From assembly GCA_026826555.1 (NCBI GenBank), contig JAKSZT010037307.1, positions 1,627,879-1,691,878 on the forward strand: 64,000 nucleotides of DNA, read 5' to 3'. Positions 1-28,204 of this stretch are shown here, in pieces; position 1 is the first letter of the stretch; every line of letters begins with the position of its first letter. Under the pieces are notes generated by a model. That model was not told the origin of the DNA. It made no database searches and was given only the letters and a program-made list of their open reading frames with translations. Source of the DNA: Tolypeutes matacus. Taxonomy: Eukaryota > Chordata > Mammalia > Cingulata > Chlamyphoridae. The position numbers were made by a program, and so were the translations under genes.

Positions 1-1135
1 TTCTGGGGTGGCTCTGTCCATGCCCTCCTTGCATATCTTGGGTACTGAGGTGGCCCTGGTTGCAGGACCCACCCCTCCCTGCCTCAAGGACCCACAAGAT
101 CTGCCGGCGGCTGAGCCTCTGTGATCTCAAGAAGTGGCTCCCGCTGTGTTTGGCTGTGATTCCGCAGCTCCTGGAGGGAGGACACACTCACGAGGGCACT
201 CAGGGCCCACAGGAAGTTTGGGGCCCATGTCCGGGGTAGGGGCAGGGCTCAGGAATCACAGCCAGGCAAGACCTGCCTCCCACCACCCTCGGCAAGGTGC
301 AGCCCTTTTCTGGGTGGGATCAGGCTTGGATGGTAGTAGGACCAGGCAGGTGTTCCAGACAGAGGGTAAGCAGAAGCAGGAAAGGGGAGGTACCACCCAA
401 AGCCTGTGGATTGCCCCCAGCCCTGCAGCTCTCATCCCTTGCCACCGGCCTGCCTGTCCTGCCCTGCACCAGGACCATCCTGGGACCCCCTGTGAGTCTC
501 CAGGTGAGTCCTGGGTCCAGTCTGAGACCGTCCAGGGCTGAGGTCCAGGGCTCTGACCTGCATGCACACTTGTCACCTCCTGGACAACCTCCTTCCCCCG
601 TGCCCTCCTCTCCAGCCAGCCCGAGCGTCCTCCGTGACCTCGCACAGCCACGTCCGCCCTCCCCAGGACTTAGCCCCCTTTCCCAGTCCTCCCCTGGCTA
701 CTGCCCGCTCCGAGCTCAGCTGAGGCAGTCCTTCCTCTGGGCCTCCCCCCACTCTGACTATGGCTCCAACACCCTGGGTTGTCACTGCCTGGGGACTTGT
801 CTGCTCTGCTCATGACCGTGCCTCTGAAGCCCTGCACAGGGCCTGGCACAAAGCGGGTGTCAGCAAATGCCCTTTAGAATGATTCTTTAAGGAGAGCTAA
901 GACTCAGTTGGCCTGGAAGAGATTGTTCAGTACAAGCCGTCCTGCTTGTCACTGATCTGGCTTTTCAGTACTGTGCCCCACGCCCCACCCCAGCATACCA
1001 AGGTCACAACTGACAGCTACCGGCCTCACACACAGACCAGAGGCATCTTTCTGGGGATGCTCAGGCCCACATGCCCAGGTTGTTGTCCAGACCTGCCCCC
1101 ACCGCCGGCCCTACCCAGTCCCCTGGAGCACTCAC
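1..1135 (-). other. GNAI2: GNAI2 intron 4, partial
   Basis: This is non-coding sequence following the exon 4 donor (GTGAG on the minus strand at 1135-1131). I looked for the next exon, which should start in the YYLNDLERI region, on the minus strand and did not find it, so it lies before position 1. No repeat was recognised. Confidence 0.7.
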
Positions 1136-16870
<15,735 letters not shown>

Positions 16871-16899
16871 GCTGGGGGAGGCGTGTCTTTGTCACATGT

Positions 16900-18600
16900 T
16901 AAGTAACGAACCCAATAAACTTAGGTCGGGATCTACAGCACCCGCGAGCTTCAGACTGCGGGTTTTCTCAGTCTTAAGGCGGGTTTGCCCACCTTCTCTC
17001 TCCGGATTGCAGCAAAACAAAACAAATAAAGTCGATTGCCACCTCTACGCTTTGGCCCAGGCTATCTCCCCCCGCTGGGGTTCATTCCTGTGCTCATCTA
17101 AGGCTTATCCAGCCTTCCCTGATCCGCTGGGGAGGCGTCCTCCTCCAGGCAGCCATCCTGGACTACAGTCTGGGACAGGGCAGACAGGGGCCCAAGGAAG
17201 AGAGAGAGAGAGAGAGACAGCTGCCACTGGACTTCTGGAAACGAGTTGCCATGATCTTATGACTTGTCCCCTCCAGGGCCTGTCCTCCACTGGTGGTAGC
17301 CACAACCCCACAGCCTATCCTTCCATGGTTTGTCTCTCCACTGGGGTGGTAGCTGCAAACCCTATGGCCTATCAACCACCCACCCCAGGCGAAGGTGGGG
17401 TGGGGGCAGCAGCATTTCTACCTGAACCTTTCAGTACTTTCTGATCCTGCTCTCCAGCAGGAACCCACAGCTCTGGCCTCAACAGGACATTTGACAGGTC
17501 TGCAGAGAAATGGGTCCTGGGGGGCCCTAGTTGCCCTGAGCCTAGGAGACCCCAGCCCAGAGACAGAGAAGGTCCATGAAGTCAGGTGGGGAGCTGTCAC
17601 CAATGCTTGTCCACTGGTGGACCCCTGTTCAGCAGGACCCCTTTTTCTAGTTTCCAGTCCTCAGGCTGGCTGTCCCCTCTCTCTGGGGTGCCTGTGCACC
17701 CCATCTGAATGGCTCCCTTCTTTGGAGAGCCATTGGCCTGTAGGCCCTCCAGTAGTTTCTCTAGACTGCCTCCTGCCTAGAGCCAAAACGCAGGCATGCC
17801 TTGCCACGGACATGGCACAAACCTGGCAAAAACATGCAGTGTCCATCCAGGAGACATGCCTTAATATAAACCTGGACACAGAGCCAACCAGAGACATGCT
17901 CTGTACATCCACATATCAGCCCAGTCTCCAACATGCCTCAACTCCACAGAACACACTATAAAAATGGGTGCACATGGCCAAGATCACAGCCTGTCCACTC
18001 ACAGACTAAAACCCCAAGGCAGGCCTCTTCTGCGCCAGCCCCGCCCCGGCCTGAGAGCCGATCCTCACTCCTCTGGCCTCCCCAGTCTGCTCCTAGCAAC
18101 AGCAGACAGCTCTTACAGTTGCCGGGCAACGAAGAGACTCTGTCAGCCCCTTGGAGGCCCAGCTCTCTGGAGGTGGGCACAACACAGACCCCAATCGATG
18201 AAGCCAGGGCAGGACAGCGCCTCCCTCAGCCTCAGGCCAGGTCCTGCGGCAGTGCTGGCCCCTGGATCTCCCTGCACCCTTCCTACCAGCAGCCACTCCC
18301 TTCCAGCCATATGCTCCTCCGAGGGAACCCAGCACCCACCCCCCTCCGCCCCTCCAGAGGCTCCTTCTCTGTCTTCAAGGGTTTCCCTGAGGATCTGGCC
18401 AGGCCTCCACTTGCCACTCCAGTTACACACATCCCACTCCAGGGGCTCATCTCCAGCCTGTCCTCGCCGCTGATTGCCAGGCCGGTGTGTTCACTGCGTG
18501 GAAGCCTCCCCCAGTCCTGAACTGGGTACATCCCATCCCCTCGGCCCTCTCACCAGCCTGAGCCATTAATTCCCCCTCCCCCTACATCCTGTTAGCCCTT
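16900..18600. other. Intergenic, no gene recognised
   Basis: Upstream of GNAI2. The only features seen are an AG dinucleotide run at about 17199-17216 and unremarkable open frames. Confidence 0.6.
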
Positions 18601-18621
18601 TCCCCTCCTCAATGCTACCTT

Positions 18622-18811
18622 TTTTTTTTTTTTTTTTTTAAAGATTTTATTTATTTATTCATTTATCCCCCCCTTGCTGCTTGTGCTCGCTGGGTCAGCT
18701 AACCACGCCATGCGGGCGGGCTTGCCTTCACCAGGAGGCCCCGGGAACCGAACCCGGGGCCTCCCATATGGTAAACGGGAGCCCTACTGATTGAGCCACA
18801 GCCGCTTCCCA
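18622..18811 (-). mobile_element. tRNA-derived SINE (DAS-like), reverse orientation
   Basis: Begins with a long T run (the A-tail) then AAGATTTTATTTATTTATTC, and ends at the tRNA head reading CCACAGCCGCTTCCC. The target duplication TCAATGCTACCTT is perfect at 18609-18621 and 18812-18824. Same subfamily as the copy at 10318. Confidence 0.9.
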
Positions 18812-19059
18812 TCAATGCTACCTTGAACTTGTCACCATTCTCTGTCCCCCACTCTGGGCCTCCAGCCTCCTCCCTGGCCATCCTGTTTCCCCCACCACCA
18901 CCATCCTCCACGTGGCAGCCAAGGGGAATCCTACTGAAACAAATCACATCACTTTCTTGCTCACCAGCCTTCTGTGGTTCCTTCCCCAGGGCTCTGAGGA
19001 TAAGATAAAGCCCCTCCCCTCCTCTCCACTGCTTTGGACAGTGCAGGAGGTAGTAAGAG

Positions 19060-19300
19060 TAACATAACGGCTGGCAGCAAGGACTCTGGGGAGGAGCCAA
19101 ACTTGCTGGCTGCGTGACTTTGAATAAGTATTGGAACCTCCCTGTACCTCAGCTTTCTCATATCAGTCAAAGGGGCCGGTAACAGTAATACCTACCCATG
19201 GCCCCAGCTGAGGTTAGGACCAAGGGAGGAAATGTAAAGTGCTGAGAGCATGGCTGGCACATGGGAAGCCTTCAGCAGGGTGGCTGTTGTTACCCTGATT
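19060..19300 (+). repeat. MIR, near full length
   Basis: Contains the tRNA-like start, TGCGTGACTTTGAATAAGTA, then CCTCAGCTTTCTCAT and AAGTGCTGAGAGCATGGCTG GCACA, all in MIR order on the plus strand. Confidence 0.75.
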
Positions 19301-22260
19301 TCTGTAGGGCCTGTAGGGCTGTCCCCACCCACTGGTTCACCTCCTCTCCCTCAACTTGCAGTACAGCTGCACTGCAGCCATCTGGTCCCCTTGCTCTCCC
19401 TTCCCCCTCCCTTCCTCCCTCTCTGTTAATCCCTCCCCCCACCCCATCTTTCATTCCCTGGCTGTGAGAGAGGGCTCTCTGACTCCCATTGTCCTGAAGC
19501 TTCCTCTTCCCCAGCCCAATCCCACCAACCTGATGGGGCATCTCCCCCACCCAGGTCCCTGACTTCAGGTCCCTTGCAGCATAGTGCTGCTCCTTCAGGG
19601 TGGCAGGTAAATATTTTTCAAATTAAATTAATGAATTACACAAACCATCTCCCACACTTCCAGGGCTTCTCCCACCATGGAGGCCAGGAGAGGTGTAAAC
19701 CACTAATTCTGCTGCCACTCTAAAAATATTCACTACAGTTGTGTGTGCAGAAAAGGGAGAGATTAATGGTGCCTGGACAGGTCAGGGAGGCTTCTTGGTG
19801 GAGATGATGTGGGAAGTACTAGAGAAGAGCAATGAGGAAGGTGATTCTAGGAAGAGGAAGCAGCACATAGGTAGTTAGGGAGGCAGGGCTGAGAGGGTGG
19901 ATTTCCAAAGGGAAAATCAAGGCTCAGAGCAGGAGAAATCCCCTTGCTTTGCAGCTGAGTCAACTGAGGTCCAGAAGAGTCCAGGACCCACCCATAATCA
20001 CCCATCTGGATTCCTTAATACCCCAGAACTCAGGGGGTCCTTCCAGGGAAGACATTTTGTGGAGTAGGGTGTGGCTGCTTGCCCAGGGCCTCATCGGCAC
20101 CAGAGGAGGTGTGACTTGTCCCCATGACTGCCAGCCCAGCACCACCTAGACTATAAAGGACAGTGACACAACATCCAGCAGAGCTGAGGGTGGCACCCCA
20201 GCTGGAATGGAAAAGTGGCAGCTGCCAGCTCACCCCAGAACGGCCAGGACAGCCTTGGAGCCTGCCGCAGGCCACAGCATGGGTCCAGATTGTTCTGAGT
20301 TCCTTTTGTGCACCAGCTCTGAGCAAGGTGAGGAATGGAGACCCCCTCAGTGGACTGTGACCCCCACCCCCAGTCCAGACCCCCACACCCCCCAGTTCAC
20401 AGGTTCCAGGAAGAGGAAGCTGCCAGTACTTCCCCAAAGGCAGTTTCGGGGCTGGTGGTTCTGGCCCGCCTCTCCTGCCCAGAGTCTAGGAACAAGACCG
20501 GATGCCCAGAGTCTGGGATTCTGACCACTCCATCTCCAAGGCTCCGAGGTGGTAGGGAGTTCCCAGCCACGGCTCTGTAACCACCAAATCACAGCCTTGG
20601 AGGTAGGTCCTCAGAAGCTTCTACTTTCAGATTAAAGTGGTAAAGAGCTCCCACCTTCTCCGCAGCCCTGAGCAGGGTCCCCCTTCCTGCTTTAAGGCTC
20701 AGGCGTAGCAGTTCTGAGATTAAAGTCAGCAATTATGCTCTCCCCTACCGGCTCCTTGCCAGGCCTCTTTCCCCAGACCTCTCTTCGCCACAGAGGAGTG
20801 GTCACAGGCCTGAAGACCTTGTTGTCCAGGGTCCACTTTCCTGGCCATCCACCCCCCTCACAGACAGTTGGTTTTGGCCTTGGAACTCAAGCCCTAGCAC
20901 TTCTTGCCCAGAAGTTTCTGGAAGGGCAGGGGAGCCCCATCTGACATGGTCAGGAGGACTTGGGGGGAAGGTGCATCTGTTCAACCACTGTTTAATCTGA
21001 CCCTATTGCGTGCCACTGTGCTAAGAAGCCTGTGGTGAGCGAGGAAGCCAGGTCCCTGACCTTGAGGATCAAGATCACACCAAACAAGAAAAGAGGGAAA
21101 TGTACCCTACTGTTTTGGAGGAAATTAACAGGGTGGCATGAGAGACACTGAGAGGTGTATACAGGAGGGGATAGTCTGAGGAAGGGACACTTGTATCATG
21201 AGAAGTGGCTGGTCATGTGACAAGCCAGGAGAATAGAAGGACAGGGGGAATAGCAAGTACAAAGGGCCTGGGACAGGAAAGAATTGTATATTCCAGCCCA
21301 GCCAGAATAGCAAGAGCAAGAGGGACAGTGGTAGGAAAGAGACTGGTGCAGTTGGCAGGTGCCTGATCGTGCAGGGCCTGTGGGCTACAATGAAGATTCT
21401 GGACTTCATCCTGTAGCTCCATGTGGCATCACTGGCAGTGGGGAAGGCAGGGAGTTCCCAAGGCCCCAGGAGATGCTACGGTAGGAGTGGGTAGGAGCCT
21501 GCAGTAGGCACCAGCATCTCTGAACCAGTGCCCCACCCCCAGCCCTGCAAATCCAATTGGTCTCAGCCTTTAGGGTGCTCCTGGTGAGACTGGGGAGGAA
21601 CTACCCAGGGCCCTGACAGGGAAACCCGGGAGGACTCAGAGCCAAGGCCAAAGTCTAAGCTAGGCTTCCTTCCCTGTCCTGGAAGAACTTATGGTCCAAC
21701 CTGCCACTGTAGTTGCTGCTGTGCCCGTTGCAAAGCCTCCAGAGGCCACTTCACCTGGGAAGTCCAGGGTCCTTTGAGGGCCCAGGAAGCGATAATCAAC
21801 CCTATCCCCAGGAGTCACTGCTTTGCTCACGTTGTTGCCTAGTCCTTCTTGCCATGCTGTCCAAAGGCTGTGGCTGGTAGCCTCTCCCGCGGCTTGTTAG
21901 GGCCTTCATTAGCACTGCTTCTTGGAATTTAATTTAATGAAGGAGCAAAAACAGACCTAATGAAGGCGATGCAATAGCAAGTGGCCCCTCGTGGTGCAAA
22001 GCAAGGCCTCCAAGGCCTCCAAGGCCTAGCCACCTGGACTCGGGGGCTTCCTATAAAAGGTAACTGGGAGTAGGTTAGAGTAATGGAGGAGAGAGGCCTG
22101 TTCTGGGGTACTGGGAGGGAAGCTGGTCACTGAACCCTGGGAGCACAGGAGGTGGGGTCCCGGGAGTGGGGACACCACTCTGCCAGGGAGCAGGAAGCAA
22201 ATGCTGCAAAGAAAGCCAGCTAGTCGGAGATAGGACAGGCCTGGTCAGGGGCTGCTTCAG
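19301..22260. other. Intergenic with ancient repeats
   Basis: No gene recognised. 20990-21420 carries an old, unassigned repeat with phrases such as AATAGCAAGTACAAAGGGCC and GATCGTGCAGGGCCTGTGGG. The TAAT-rich inverted-repeat element is listed separately. Confidence 0.5.
21902..21967. promoter_or_regulatory. TAAT-rich inverted-repeat element
   Basis: GCCTTCATTAG (21902-21912) is the exact reverse complement of CTAATGAAGGC (21957-21967), and a third TAATGAAGG lies between them at 21935-21943. The inner sequence has further ATTA/TAAT cores, which are homeodomain-type binding sites. This could be an enhancer element. Function is inferred from motif clustering only. Confidence 0.35.
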
Positions 22261-22284
22261 GACAGTTAAAAAAAAGCTTCTGAG

Positions 22285-22462
22285 GGAAGCGGCTGTGGCT
22301 CAATCAGTAGGGCTCCCGTTTACCATATGGGAGGCCCCGGGTTCGGTTCCCGGGGCCTCCTGGTGAAGGCAAGCCCGCCTGCACGGCGTGGTTAGCTGAC
22401 CCAGCGAGCACAAGCAGCAAGGGGGGGATAAATGAATAAATAAATAAAATCTTTAAAAAAAA
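22285..22462 (+). mobile_element. tRNA-derived SINE (DAS-like)
   Basis: Same 5' head, A box, B box (GGGTTCGGTTCCC) and AGCACAAGCAGCAAGG body as the copy at 10318. Target duplication AAAAAAAAGCTTCTGAG at 22268-22284 and 22463-22479; its A-run makes the tail edge ambiguous by a few bases. Confidence 0.9.
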
Positions 22463-22524
22463 AAAAAAAAGCTTCTGAGAAGCCATCAGTCAGTACAAAG
22501 ACCCTGAGGTGGAAACCAACATGT

Positions 22525-22618
22525 GTTTTTTATTTTACCGGGAGGTCCCAGGGATTGAACCCGGGTCCCTCCATATGGGAGACTGACACCTAACCATTTG
22601 AGCCACATCCGCCCCCCA
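22525..22618 (-). mobile_element. Short tRNA-type SINE, reverse orientation
   Basis: About 94 bases: T-run, GGGAGGTCCCAGGGATTGAA (B-box side), then AGCCACATCCGCC (A-box side). Near-duplicate flanks AAACCAACATGT (22513-22524) and AAACCAGCATGT (22619-22630) differ by one base, so it is older than the perfect-flank copies. Same short class as 3005-3096. Confidence 0.75.
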
Positions 22619-22654
22619 AAACCAGCATGTTATGTCACAACAAGATAGGCTGTG

Positions 22655-22800
22655 GGCTAGTGCCAGGGCAGGGGCCAGATCATCAGAGTCATGGGGCAGA
22701 GAGGTGTTAAAATTTTATTCCAAGTGTGATGGAAACAACTGGAGGGTTTCAGAGCAGAGTGACATGAACTGATATTTTAAAGTTCCCTCTGGCTGCTTTG
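22655..22800 (+). repeat. Ancient interspersed repeat, family not assigned
   Basis: GGGGCCAGATCATCAGAGTC followed by TTTTATTCCAAGTGTGATGG and GGAGGGTTTCAGAGCAGAGT. It resembles the fragments at 21000-21420 and 36335-36590. Confidence 0.4.
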
Positions 22801-23149
22801 AGGGGAACGGACCCTGAGGACCTGGGAGAAGGCAGGGAGGCAGGGGGTGGTCATCATGTGGTGCAGGAGGTGAGGGTGGCTCGGGGAGGAGGGAGACAGG
22901 CAGGACAATGGGCAGAGCTTTGTTTTCTTGAGCAGGTTTGGCTGCCCTTCAGCTTCCCCAGGGGACAAAGCCCGTCTCCAAATGGTAAAGGGGATCAGAC
23001 TCCCACCCATCCCCGCCTCCACGCCCTTGGGCACCGCACCTCTCCTAGAGTACCCCCTTCCCACTTCTTCCCTAGGAAGCCTTCCCTGCCTTGCCCCTGG
23101 GGTCACGGGGACCTGAGGGCTCTATTACTTTGGGGAAAAGACGGGGAAG

Positions 23150-23620
23150 TCCAGGCACGGCGCCAGGAGTCTGTGCGCAGGGTGCAGCCCAGAAGGCCGC
23201 GGAGCCGTCCTGCCGCTCGGGGCCCCTGCCCTCAGCCCCTCGCAAGGCCACTCGTTCTTGGTCCCTGCCCGCCGCAGCCGCCCCGCACGCCCCAGTTTGC
23301 CGGCCGGCCCCACCAAATCCTCGCAGCCCGCCCCTCGCACGGGAGCCTCGCCCCGCCCAGGCCGCCTCAGCCGGGCCCAAAGCGGAAGCTGCCTCGGGGC
23401 GCGCTCCCCGCCTCTTCCGGGGCCTCTCTAGGCCGGGGCGCGGCTCTCGGTGGCCGCGGGAGGCCGGGGCTCAGCTGCGCGCGGCAGCGGCGCCTCCTGG
23501 CGGGCGATGGGCGCAGTGCGGCCGTCGAGGCCGGCTCCTCTGCTGCTCTGTGTTCCCCTATTGCCTTCGCGCGCCCCCCCCCGCCCCCGTGACCCCAGCC
23601 TACTAGGCCTCTTCCCGGCG
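23150..23620. promoter_or_regulatory. CpG island with no assigned gene
   Basis: Dense CpG between SLC38A3 and GNAI2, 7 kb upstream of GNAI2 exon 1, with GCGCGC and CCGCCG clusters. It has long open frames on both strands, as expected from composition. It may be an upstream alternative GNAI2 promoter, since human GNAI2 has alternative upstream first exons as I recall. No conserved exon was recognised. Confidence 0.5.
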
Positions 23621-23639
23621 TGGCCGCCCTCGGCCCACC

Positions 23640-24985
23640 ACTAGAAGGACCCCATCATACACCATCTTTCTGTTTCCTGCGGCCCTGGGGTCTCCTCGGT
23701 TCTGCTGTCCCCTCTGCTGGGCCCGCAGGTCCAGGACCCCCTCCTGCCGCTCTTCATAAGGGATTAGACAGTGATTTGGCCGATTCTCCCCGTGGCCACC
23801 TCGCCTGCCCCCTGAGGGCCAAGGCTCTGTGCCCATCACTGGCGCCTGGCTGAGGGTCCAGTGCATCGCAGGAGTTCCGGTGCCAGGTTGGATTTGACCC
23901 CAAAGACTCTGGCAGGATAGGGAGACAGGCTGGGTAATATGTAGAGGGGCTTCTAGAACACTGGTCCAGAGGCTGGGTCTGGAGATCTGGGCCCTCCCTC
24001 CGTTCCGGGCACTCCTCCAAGGTCAGGCAGCTGGTGGAGGGCTTGAGCCTGGCTCACTGAGCACTGCCCAGTGGGAAGCAGATTGGCAGTGCTGCACTCA
24101 CCTGCCTGCTGTCCAAGGCCTCCTGACGTCTCTCCACTCCCCCTTTGCTCTCCTCCCCTGCCTTCCTGCCTTCCTTCCTCCCATGCAGCAGCCAGGAAGC
24201 CTTCTTGGACTGCCTTGGAGCTTCAGAGCTCAGTTGCCTGGCCATTTACTGACCATCCCAGGTGGGTGGTGCCCACTCCCACCCCCACCCCCCCAAACTC
24301 CACATTGACCACCAGGGAGCAGCAGAGGCCGCTTCCCGGCGCTCTCTGGGATGAAGGTGGCTGGCTAATCCTGCCCTGGACCCACTGTGTGTGGAGGTTT
24401 TGCAAGCCCATGGGTTTGCAGCCTTGTGTGGTGTTGAAAGCAGTTTTGTTCTCTCAGATTTTCTTCTAGGGCCTTTTTGCTGTTTTTTCTTTTTAAGCAA
24501 CTTTCAGTCAATTAATACTGCTTCAGGTTGTTTGAAAGCAAGTCAGTTGCTGGGTGACTTTAAACTAGAGTCGGGGCAGATGCCTGGACGAGTCTCCTGG
24601 GCCTCCTCTTCTCCCCACCCCCTTCGCTGCACCTGGCTGGATCCTGGACACACGATGTCCCCAGCCACCAGCCCTACCCAGGCACCTCCCTGATGCCCAG
24701 GCCCCACTGTCCGACCTCCACCTACTGCCTTACAGTTCAGTTCCTCGGGTACTCTGGCCTCAGAAGTCCTTCGCCTACCTCTAAATCACCATCCTAGCAG
24801 CTTCTTCCAATCTCTTACCTCAATAACCTCTCTTCTTCCCAGTTCTCCTTAAAAGCCTTTCTTGGCCATTATCACTTCCCTGCCCCTCTCCCTTCACTCA
24901 AGTAATCTACACGTGCTTTTTGCAGTCCCACCTCTCTTTCTTCTATACATTCTGTGCTTGCCCCTTGCCTCCATGAAACTGCCCC
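23640..24985. other. Intergenic, nothing recognised
   Basis: Pyrimidine-rich unique-looking sequence without coding features or clear repeats. Confidence 0.5.
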
Positions 24986-25004
24986 GGTTAAGATTCCCAG
25001 TGAC

Positions 25005-25193
25005 GGAAGCGGCTGTGGCTCAATCAGTGGGGCTCCCGTTTACCAGGTGGGAGGCCCTGGTTTCGGTTCCTGGGGCCTCCTGGTGAGGGCAGGCCCGCCC
25101 GCGCGGTGTGGTTGGCTGACCCAGCGAGCACAAGCAGCAAGGGGGGGATAAATGAATAAATAAATAAAATCTTTAAAAAAAAAAAAAAAAAAA
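25005..25193 (+). mobile_element. tRNA-derived SINE (DAS-like)
   Basis: Perfect 15-base target duplication AAGATTCCCAGTGAC at 24990-25004 and 25194-25208. The A box reads TGGCTCAATCAGTGGGG and the B box is slightly changed (GGTTTCGGTTCC). It has a 3' tail with AAATAAATAAAATC and a long A run. Confidence 0.9.
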
Positions 25194-25208
25194 AAGATTC
25201 CCAGTGAC

Positions 25209-28200
25209 AAGCATATTGGAATCCAGTGGTCTGTTTCCCACACATACCTTCTCTACAGCGTTTGATGCTTGCTCCCCTTAGCTCCCAGGCACCCACATTC
25301 TCCTGGTTTTCCCTCCACTTCCTTGTTGCTCCTGCTCAGCGTCTTTGCTGGTTCTGCCTTATCTGTCTTACCTCCTGACAGTGGGGTGTTCCAGGGCTCA
25401 GTTGGGACCACTGCCTCTGTCTAGTCTCACCTCCCCCGCCTCATCCAGGACGGTGGCTTTAAATACCCATCCACTCACTTCGCCTCCCAGGCCCAAGGCT
25501 CAGTGCTGGCCTCTTTCACAAATGCCCACTGGCCGGCTTGGCATCTCCACCTGGGTGTTCAGTCAGTGTCTCAAACTCTTTATGGGCAAATCTCCCTCCC
25601 GAACCTGCTCCTCCCCAGCCTTCCTTCCCCAGCTCATCGCTCAGGCTAGACATCCTTGGCTCCTCTCCACCTCTTCCCTATACCCAAACCACCTGGGAAC
25701 TCTGCCACCTCCACCTTCTAAATAAACCCAGCGTCTCACCCCAACTCTGCCACTACCTGGCATGCCAAACCATCCAACATGTTTGTCCAGAATGACTGCA
25801 GAAGTCCCTGGTCACTTTGGGCCCTTCATTCCCCAGCTCAGAGTCTAGTCTCAGTGTGGCAGCCAGAATGACCCATTGGAAACTTAGGGCTGCTGCCCAA
25901 TCACACCTGTCTCCTTCTCTGTTCAGGACCTGGCATTGTCTCTCATCACCCAGAGAAAAAGCCTATAGTGGCTGACAAGGCCCCATGACATCTGTCCCCT
26001 CCATTAGCCCCCACATCCCCTCTCCCCTCTTCTGCCTCACTCAGCTCCAGCCACATTGTCCTCCTCACTTCTCCTATGGGCAGATTCCTCTGGCTGGAAC
26101 ATTCAAGGTTCAAGTCCCTCTGCAGGCATCCACGTGGCTCTTTCCCTCTCCAAGTCTCTGATAACTTTCCTTTCTCTATGGCAAGGCTCACTCTGACCTG
26201 CCTCCCCACTTCCCCTGCTCATGTTCTCCGCCCTCCCTTCCCTGCCCTTTTTATTCCCCCAGCACTGACCATCTAATAAATGATATGACCTGAGAAGTAG
26301 GTTTAGTGTATCTGGTCTGAATCCCACATTTAGAATATAAGTTAAAGGAAGGCAGATTTCTTCACTTTGTTCACTGCTGCATTTGCAGCTGCTAGAAGGA
26401 TGCCTGGCACGTGGGAAATCTCAACAAATACTTATTGAACGAGTGAATCCTATTTCATATGATGGGCACATGTGTGCACGTGCATGTGTGAGAAGGGTGC
26501 AGGCAGGGGCAGGTGCTAGCAGGGAGACCAAGACCATGATTTTGCTCCTCCTGCTGATTCATGTCATCTTAGTTTTCTATAACAAGCAGTCATAAGAAAA
26601 GGAAAGAAAAGGTAGAAGACCCTTTGTGTTAGAATTTCTGGATGCTCTAGCTTGTCAATATTCCAAGCAAAGCAAAAAAAATATTTTTTTTTTCAAAAAA
26701 TTTTTAAAAAGCAAAAGGGAAGGAAAAACCTGGGAGACTCTGCAAAGCATACAAAAATGTTAAATGATGCCCAAAGGCCCACAGATCCGTCCTCAAGGAG
26801 ACTGAGCGGCTGGAGCTTGACAGCCAGGGACGAGGGATACTCATTTTCAAACAGTCTTGTGGGCCCTTAGCTTTTGGATTGTGTGTATCAGTTAAATTAC
26901 AACTTCTGCTTTCCTTTCAGGAGCCTGTTGCCCACCAGTCCAGCTGGAGAAAGCCTGGCCAGGCAGGCAGAGCTGGCCTCTTGGGGCTGGGGTTTGTCCC
27001 CAATCCCAGCTATGGGGATTGAACCCAATCCCCTGGTTCAAGAGGCCTGAGGCCTGGTCTGACATCTTAAGAAGCTCCAGACAATCCTCCTGCTGCTCTC
27101 TCCTGGATGGAGAGAGAGCAAAAGAAGACCCCCAGGGTCTGCCTGCAGGATGGGTTCTCCCTTTCTGGCCCTGACTCAGACAGTGCTGTGGCCCATCTGA
27201 TGGGAGAGAAGTCAGAGAATCCCAGAGGGCAGCCCCTCATGCCAGGGCACCTTGGGCCACAGCCACCTCCAGGCCAACGTCTAGGCTGTTTCTTGGGGCC
27301 ACGGGGCCCCTCTGTGAGGCCCCAGGCTGGAGTCAGGTGCCTGGGGCTGATGGGATGCAGGCTCAGGAAGCCCCCCTCTGTCCAGCTGGCACTGCTGTGG
27401 GCCTAGCAGCCACCGGCTTGAGGAAGTTCTTTCTTCAGGGCTTTTCCGAGCTGGCAGGGGCCTTCCAAGCTCAAACTGGATTTTTCCTGTTGCCCTTTCC
27501 CCGGCGGCCTGGCCGGGTGCAGGGTCTCTCCTAATGAGGGTTTGGTGCCAGGGCCTAGGCAGCCCCATGCCGCTGGGTCCCAGCCGGTTCTGGCCTGCCA
27601 GAGGCAGTGGGCAGCTTCCCAGTCCCATCAGGACCAAGCACCTGGGGCTGTCCCCTCTCCCTGCAGCCCCTGTCCTGCCTTGGACCCTCCTCCCCTGCCC
27701 CACTCAGAGCCCCCACGGGGACTCACTAACCCAGCTTTGTTCACAGTGGATTTTACTGTTAATAAAAAGATCAGCCCTGCAGGGCCCAGGACCCCTGGGT
27801 TTGACAGAGAGTTGATGCGACAGCCCAGGAGTCAAGAGAGGGGAGAGCAGGGGCCCTTCCTGGGGTTTCCGCAGGGTTCGGCTGCTCCCAGCTCATATCC
27901 TCTCTGAAGCTGCTGGAGATGCACCTCACGTTGCCTCCTTCCGGAGGCCTCTCTCTGTCCCACTTCCTGGGGCCTCATTAATTCCTCCCCACCTCACCCG
28001 TGAGAAAGCAGGTCTGTGCTGAGTTTGGCCCAGGCCCAAAGCATTGCTGGTTGGTTTGGGAGGCAGGGGTTGGAGTGGGGTGGGGGCCTTGCTCTGTCCC
28101 CACCCCACCCCCCAGGGAAGGGGACAGGGGGCTTCCATCACCAGGCATGCCCAGGCCCCTATCCTACCTTCTAGGGACCCAGGGGTTTTGGAGCCTGAGA
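25209..28200. other. Intergenic between SLC38A3 3' end and SINE
   Basis: No gene recognised. 26395-26450 resembles the 3' end of an L2/MIR element (GCCTGGCACGTGGGAAATCT then AATACTTATTGAACGAGTGA). 26670-26712 is an A/T-only palindromic stretch. Confidence 0.45.
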
Positions 28201-28204
28201 ATAT

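Noticed and set aside
1..1135. Search for GNAI2 exon 5.
   Set aside because: No reverse-strand match to the YYLNDLERI region and no fitting splice pair. The exon lies outside the window.
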